The translations under genes were made by a program, and so were the position numbers. This document shows, piece by piece, positions 7,998 through 10,771 of a stretch of DNA of 10,771 nucleotides (positions within the stretch are counted from its first letter, which is position 1; each line of letters begins with the position of its first letter). Source of the stretch: Porphyrobacter sp. (GTDB lineage: Bacteria; Pseudomonadota; Alphaproteobacteria; Sphingomonadales; Sphingomonadaceae); the NCBI GenBank assembly GCA_014359685.1, contig JACIYY010000278.1, positions 1-10,771 of the forward strand, read 5' to 3'. The notes under the pieces were generated by a model. It was given only the letters and a program-made list of their open reading frames with translations, made no database searches and was not told the DNA's origin.

Positions 7998-9245
7998 ATG
8001 GCCAGCGAACCCGCCGGCCGCATCGTCTCGCTCGATATCCTGCGCGGGGTCGCGGTGATGGCGATCCTGTCGGTCAACATCGTCGGCATGGCGATGATCG
8101 AGAGCGCCTATTTCTATCCCCCCGATTACGGGTTCCAGTCCACCGGCGACCGGGCGATGTGGGCGCTGAACTCGGTGCTGGTCGACGGGCGCTTCCGGAG
8201 CCTGTTTTCGATCCTGTTCGGCGCCTCGCTCACCCTCGTCGTCTCGCGCGCGGTGGCGGCCGGCCGCAAGGGCTGGGCGGTTCATTACCCGCGCATGATC
8301 GTGCTGCTGCTGTTCGGCGTGCTGCACTATTACCTGCTGTGGTGGGGCGACATCCTGGTCAATTATGCGCTCGTCGGCATGATCGCCTTTGTATTCTGGC
8401 GGCTCGACGCCCCGAAGCTGATGGCGGCGGCCGCGCTGGTGCTCGCCGTCTATTACCTCCCGCAGACGGTCGACGGGATGGCCCAGATCGCCAAGGTCGA
8501 GGCAGGCCTCACGCCCGGCGCCGCGCCGGACTTGCGCGCTGCGGTCGAGCAGATGCTGGCAACGCCCCGCGTCTCGGCCGAGGAGATCGCCGCCGCCAAG
8601 GCCGCCAATGCCAGTATTGCCGCCCATTTTCGAGCCACGACCAGCGGCGATGCGGCGATGCGGCCGTGGTATTCGCTGCCCGGCTACGGGCTGGAGACGC
8701 TGGGGCTGATGCTGATCGGGATGGCGGGCCTCAAGTCGGGCTTTCTCACCGCGTCGTGGAGCAGGCGATCCTATGTCGTCACCGCCGCGCTGTGCCTGGG
8801 CCTCGACCTGACGGTCCATGCGATCGCGGCCGTGCTGATCCTGCGCGCCGATTTCGCGCCGCAGGTCTATTATCCCTGGACGCACCTATATGTGAACCCG
8901 CTGCACCCGGTCGGGGCGATCGGCTACGCCGCGCTGATCATCCTGGTCTTCTCGCGGCCCGGCCGGCTCGGCGAGCGCATCGCCGCCGTGGGGCGAGCGG
9001 CGTTCAGCAATTATCTCGGCTCCACGCTGATCGGAACCGTGCTGTTCTTCGGCACCGGCTTCGGCCTGTTCGGCGAGGTCTCGCGCGGGCAAGCCTGGCT
9101 GTTCGTGCCGCCGATCTGGGCGCTGATGCTGCTGTGGTCGAAATGGTGGCTGGACCGGTTCCGCTATGGTCCGTTCGAATGGGTCTGGCGCTCGCTGTCG
9201 CGCTGGCAGGTCGAACCCCTGCGGCGCTCGCCGCTGCCAGCCTAG
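7998..9245 (+). CDS. DUF418 (YeiB-like) integral membrane protein
   Basis: This 415-residue polytopic membrane protein has both ends typical of the DUF418/YeiB family. The N-terminus reads RIVSLDILRGVAVMAILSVN (8-27). The C-terminal DUF418 region (about 235-405) contains GRAAFSNYLGSTLIGTVLF (332-350), the GFGLFGEVSRGQ stretch (354-365), IWALMLLWSKWWLDRFRYGP (373-392) and FEWVWRSL (393-400). Hydrophobic segments lie near residues 15-35, 67-83, 98-115, 120-134, 140-154, 230-249, 259-283, 305-319, 340-358 and 367-384. A hydrophilic stretch at about 158-225 interrupts them. The start ATG 7998 has GAGGG eight bases upstream, overlapping the purL stop, so the gene is probably co-transcribed with purL. 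Function is unknown; the family has been linked to transport, and its fold resembles membrane acyltransferases. Nothing in the protein itself points to purines. The gene ends tail to tail with serB. Confidence 0.9.
   Translation: MASEPAGRIVSLDILRGVAVMAILSVNIVGMAMIESAYFYPPDYGFQSTGDRAMWALNSVLVDGRFRSLFSILFGASLTLVVSRAVAAGRKGWAVHYPRMIVLLLFGVLHYYLLWWGDILVNYALVGMIAFVFWRLDAPKLMAAAALVLAVYYLPQTVDGMAQIAKVEAGLTPGAAPDLRAAVEQMLATPRVSAEEIAAAKAANASIAAHFRATTSGDAAMRPWYSLPGYGLETLGLMLIGMAGLKSGFLTASWSRRSYVVTAALCLGLDLTVHAIAAVLILRADFAPQVYYPWTHLYVNPLHPVGAIGYAALIILVFSRPGRLGERIAAVGRAAFSNYLGSTLIGTVLFFGTGFGLFGEVSRGQAWLFVPPIWALMLLWSKWWLDRFRYGPFEWVWRSLSRWQVEPLRRSPLPA
9242..9245. other. Shared CTAG: overlapping stop codons of the DUF418 gene and serB
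   Basis: The palindrome CTAG holds the TAG stop of the plus-strand DUF418 gene (9243-9245) and the TAG stop of minus-strand serB (9244-9242). The convergent genes therefore overlap by four bases with no intergenic DNA, and I see no hairpin with a T-run beside them. Any termination signal must lie inside the opposing coding sequence. Confidence 0.9.
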
Positions 9246-10126
9246 CCGGCGACCCAGTCGCGCTCCGGCACGCCGAGCAGCTTGAGGATCGCGGTCATGT
9301 CACCGCGTTCGATCCAGCCGTTCGCCGCCTCGCGCGCGGCCGGCTTGGCGCGGCAGGCGAAGCCGTAATCGGCGGCGCGCAGCATCGGAATGTCGTTGGC
9401 CCCGTCGCCCGCTGCCATGGCGAGGGCATTGCGGCCGAGTGCGTCCCGCTCCTCGCGCAGCACCCGTTCCTTGGCGCCGGCATCGGCGATCGGCCCGGAC
9501 AGCGCACCGGTCAGCCGCGCATCGCTCACCGCCAGCCGGTTGCCGACCACCCGGTCGAAGCCGATCCGCTCCGCCACCGGGTCGGCGAAATGGTGGAAGC
9601 CGCCGGTCACCAGCACCGTTCGGCAGCCGCGATGCCTCAGCGTCGCGACCAGCGTGCGGGCGCCCGGAACCGGCGCAATGCGTTCGGCCAGGCAGGTGTC
9701 GATCGCGCCCTCCTCCAGCCCCGCCAGCAGCGCGACCCGTTCGCACAGGGCCTCGGCAAAGGCGATCTCGCCGCGCATCGCCCGCTCGGTGATTGCGGAA
9801 ACCTGGTCCTTCAGCCCGGCGAAATCGGCCAGCTCGTCGATGCATTCCTGGCCGATGATGGTTGAATCCATGTCCGACACGAACAGATCGGGCAGCCGGA
9901 TCGCATCGCGCGCGATCAGCGCGTCACAGGGCGCGAAATGCGCATCGAGGACGCTGCGCAGCGCCACCAGATCGTCGCCCGGCAGCATCAGTTCCAGCAC
10001 CTCCCCGCCGTGATCGAGCATCTGTGCGCCGGCCACTGCGAGGCCGCGCGCAGCGAGGTCGCCGGTCGCGGCGTCGAGCCGCCTGTCCAGCGTGGCGGGG
10101 TCTGCTATCAGCCGCGCAATGAGCAA
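9242..10126 (-). CDS. serB: Phosphoserine phosphatase SerB
   Basis: SerB removes phosphate from L-phosphoserine in the last step of serine synthesis. From the proposed TTG start it has 294 residues. An N-terminal ACT-like region (about 1-75) precedes the haloacid-dehalogenase domain. That domain has motif I DMDST (85-89; nucleophile D85 and acid/base D87), motif II VTGGF (173-177), a motif III lysine near K219 and motif [13 protein letters not shown] (239-249). I chose TTG at 10126 because GGGAGG (10139-10134) stands seven bases upstream and the protein then opens [10 protein letters not shown], as usual for the family. An in-frame ATG at 10162 would add 12 residues but has no ribosome-binding sequence and would overlap miaA by 44 bp. 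The gene overlaps opposite-strand genes at both ends. Confidence 0.96.
   Translation of the reverse strand: MLIARLIADPATLDRRLDAATGDLAARGLAVAGAQMLDHGGEVLELMLPGDDLVALRSVLDAHFAPCDALIARDAIRLPDLFVSDMDSTIIGQECIDELADFAGLKDQVSAITERAMRGEIAFAEALCERVALLAGLEEGAIDTCLAERIAPVPGARTLVATLRHRGCRTVLVTGGFHHFADPVAERIGFDRVVGNRLAVSDARLTGALSGPIADAGAKERVLREERDALGRNALAMAAGDGANDIPMLRAADYGFACRAKPAAREAANGWIERGDMTAILKLLGVPERDWVAG
10106..10111 (+). promoter_or_regulatory. Candidate extended -10 element for miaA inside serB
   Basis: The plus strand reads TGC-TATCAG (10103-10111), an extended -10-like sequence matching TATAAT at four of six positions. The matching -35 position (10083-10088, CTGTCC) is weak. Transcription would begin at about 10118-10119, on the miaA ATG itself, giving a leaderless mRNA. 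This agrees with the missing Shine-Dalgarno sequence but is a by-eye call. Confidence 0.25.
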
Positions 10127-10771
10127 GGAAACGCCTCCCGGTGGCAGAAAGCTGGCGCTCATCGCAGGGCCGACCGCCAGCGGCAAGAGCGATCTGGCGG
10201 TCGAGCTGGCACTGGCGCTGGACGCGCAAGGGCGGCCCGCTGCGATCATCAACGCCGACAGCGCACAGGTCTATCGCGACCTCAGCATCCTCAGCGCGCG
10301 CCCGGATGCGGCGCAGATGCGCGGTATCGACCACCGGCTGTTCGGGACGTGGGACGGGGCGCAGCCGTGCTCGGCCGCCGATTGGGCGATGGCGGCGCGG
10401 CGCGAGATCGAGGCCTGTTTCGCCGCCGGCGCGGTTCCGATCCTGGTCGGCGGCACCGGCCTCTATCTGCGCACGCTGCTGGAAGGCATCGCCCCTGTTC
10501 CCGCGATCGACCCGGCGGTGCGGGCGGCCGTGCGGGCGCTGCCGGTGGCGGCGGCCTATGCCGCGCTGCTGGCCGAGGATCCGGAGCGCGCCGCCCTGCT
10601 CCGCCCTACGGACGCCGCCCGGATCGCACGGGCGCTCGAGGTGGTGCGCTCGACCGGGCACCCGCTGGGCCACTGGCAGCAAGGCCGCAGCGGCGGGATC
10701 GGCGACACGGTCAGCCTCGCCCCGCTGGTGGTGCTGCCGGAGCGGGCGGGCCTCTACGCGCGCTGCGATGC
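10119..10771 (+). CDS. miaA: tRNA dimethylallyltransferase MiaA (N-terminal part; runs off the right edge)
   Basis: MiaA transfers a dimethylallyl group to N6 of adenosine 37 in tRNAs reading codons that start with U. The first 217 codons are visible. They show the P-loop [13 protein letters not shown] (15-27), [12 protein letters not shown] (44-55) with the catalytic-type aspartate D47, IDHRLFG (70-76), [20 protein letters not shown] (108-127) and the [19 protein letters not shown] stretch (162-180). The frame stays open to the window end without disruption; about a third of a typical 300-residue MiaA is missing. The ATG at 10119 starts [19 protein letters not shown], a usual distance from the P-loop. 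No Shine-Dalgarno sequence precedes it. Its first eight bases overlap the serB start on the other strand. Its isoprenoid donor comes from the pathway that also feeds ispA. Confidence 0.96.
   Translation, partial: MSKETPPGGRKLALIAGPTASGKSDLAVELALALDAQGRPAAIINADSAQVYRDLSILSARPDAAQMRGIDHRLFGTWDGAQPCSAADWAMAARREIEACFAAGAVPILVGGTGLYLRTLLEGIAPVPAIDPAVRAAVRALPVAAAYAALLAEDPERAALLRPTDAARIARALEVVRSTGHPLGHWQQGRSGGIGDTVSLAPLVVLPERAGLYARCD

Noticed and set aside
7679..9865. Long plus-strand open frame across the end of purL, the DUF418 gene and the complement of serB
   Set aside because: It crosses three well-supported genes in other frames and shows no family motif; composition is typical of a shadow frame.
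10127..10162. ATG at 10162 as the start of serB
   Set aside because: It has no ribosome-binding sequence and would lengthen the overlap with miaA to 44 bp, whereas the TTG at 10126 has GGGAGG at the right spacing and the family-typical N-terminus.
1..10771. Search by eye for mobile elements, CRISPR repeats, tRNA genes, defence genes or a new multi-gene system
   Set aside because: No direct-repeat array, terminal inverted repeats, transposase or integrase motifs, or tRNA cloverleaf were seen. All space is taken by recognisable genes with uniform GC-rich codon use.

Overview
The window is GC-rich, densely packed chromosomal DNA from an alphaproteobacterium. It is most likely a sphingomonad (Sphingomonadales), judging by the protein sequences, the serB/miaA head-to-head arrangement and the mix of ATG, GTG and TTG starts. 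This placement is from recognition only, not from a search. Eleven protein genes fill nearly all of it. I see no rRNA, tRNA, CRISPR array, insertion sequence, integrase or prophage gene.

Left block (1-5629, all minus strand, so read right to left): xseB (exonuclease VII small subunit), ispA (farnesyl diphosphate synthase), coaD (phosphopantetheine adenylyltransferase), an exported cyclophilin-type peptidyl-prolyl isomerase, queA (queuosine synthesis), a YadG/YadH-type ABC-2 transporter pair, and the N-terminal part of a signal-peptide protein that is probably a DUF481 outer-membrane protein running off the left edge. Spacing is tight: 11 bp, 4-bp overlap, 69 bp, 56 bp, 43 bp, 4-bp overlap, 17 bp. 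The longest minus-strand gap holds a plausible promoter for the isomerase.

Middle block (5752-9245, plus strand): purL (the large PurL subunit of the PurLQS formylglycinamidine synthase) followed after 11 bp by a DUF418/YeiB-like integral membrane protein. A 122-bp divergent region separates purL from xseB.

Right block (9242-10771): serB (phosphoserine phosphatase, minus strand) converges with the DUF418 gene so closely that one CTAG tetranucleotide gives both stop codons. Its predicted TTG start overlaps by 8 bp, head to head, with the start of miaA (tRNA dimethylallyltransferase, plus strand), which runs off the right edge.

Most genes are core metabolism: isoprenoids, CoA, purines, serine and two anticodon-loop tRNA modifications. 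The less understood parts are the YadGH-like transporter with its putative outer-membrane partner, and the DUF418 protein behind purL. I found no convincing undescribed multi-gene system. The points worth a second look are gene-boundary architecture, possible leaderless starts, a hairpin at the purL ribosome-binding site, and the absence of tgt beside queA.
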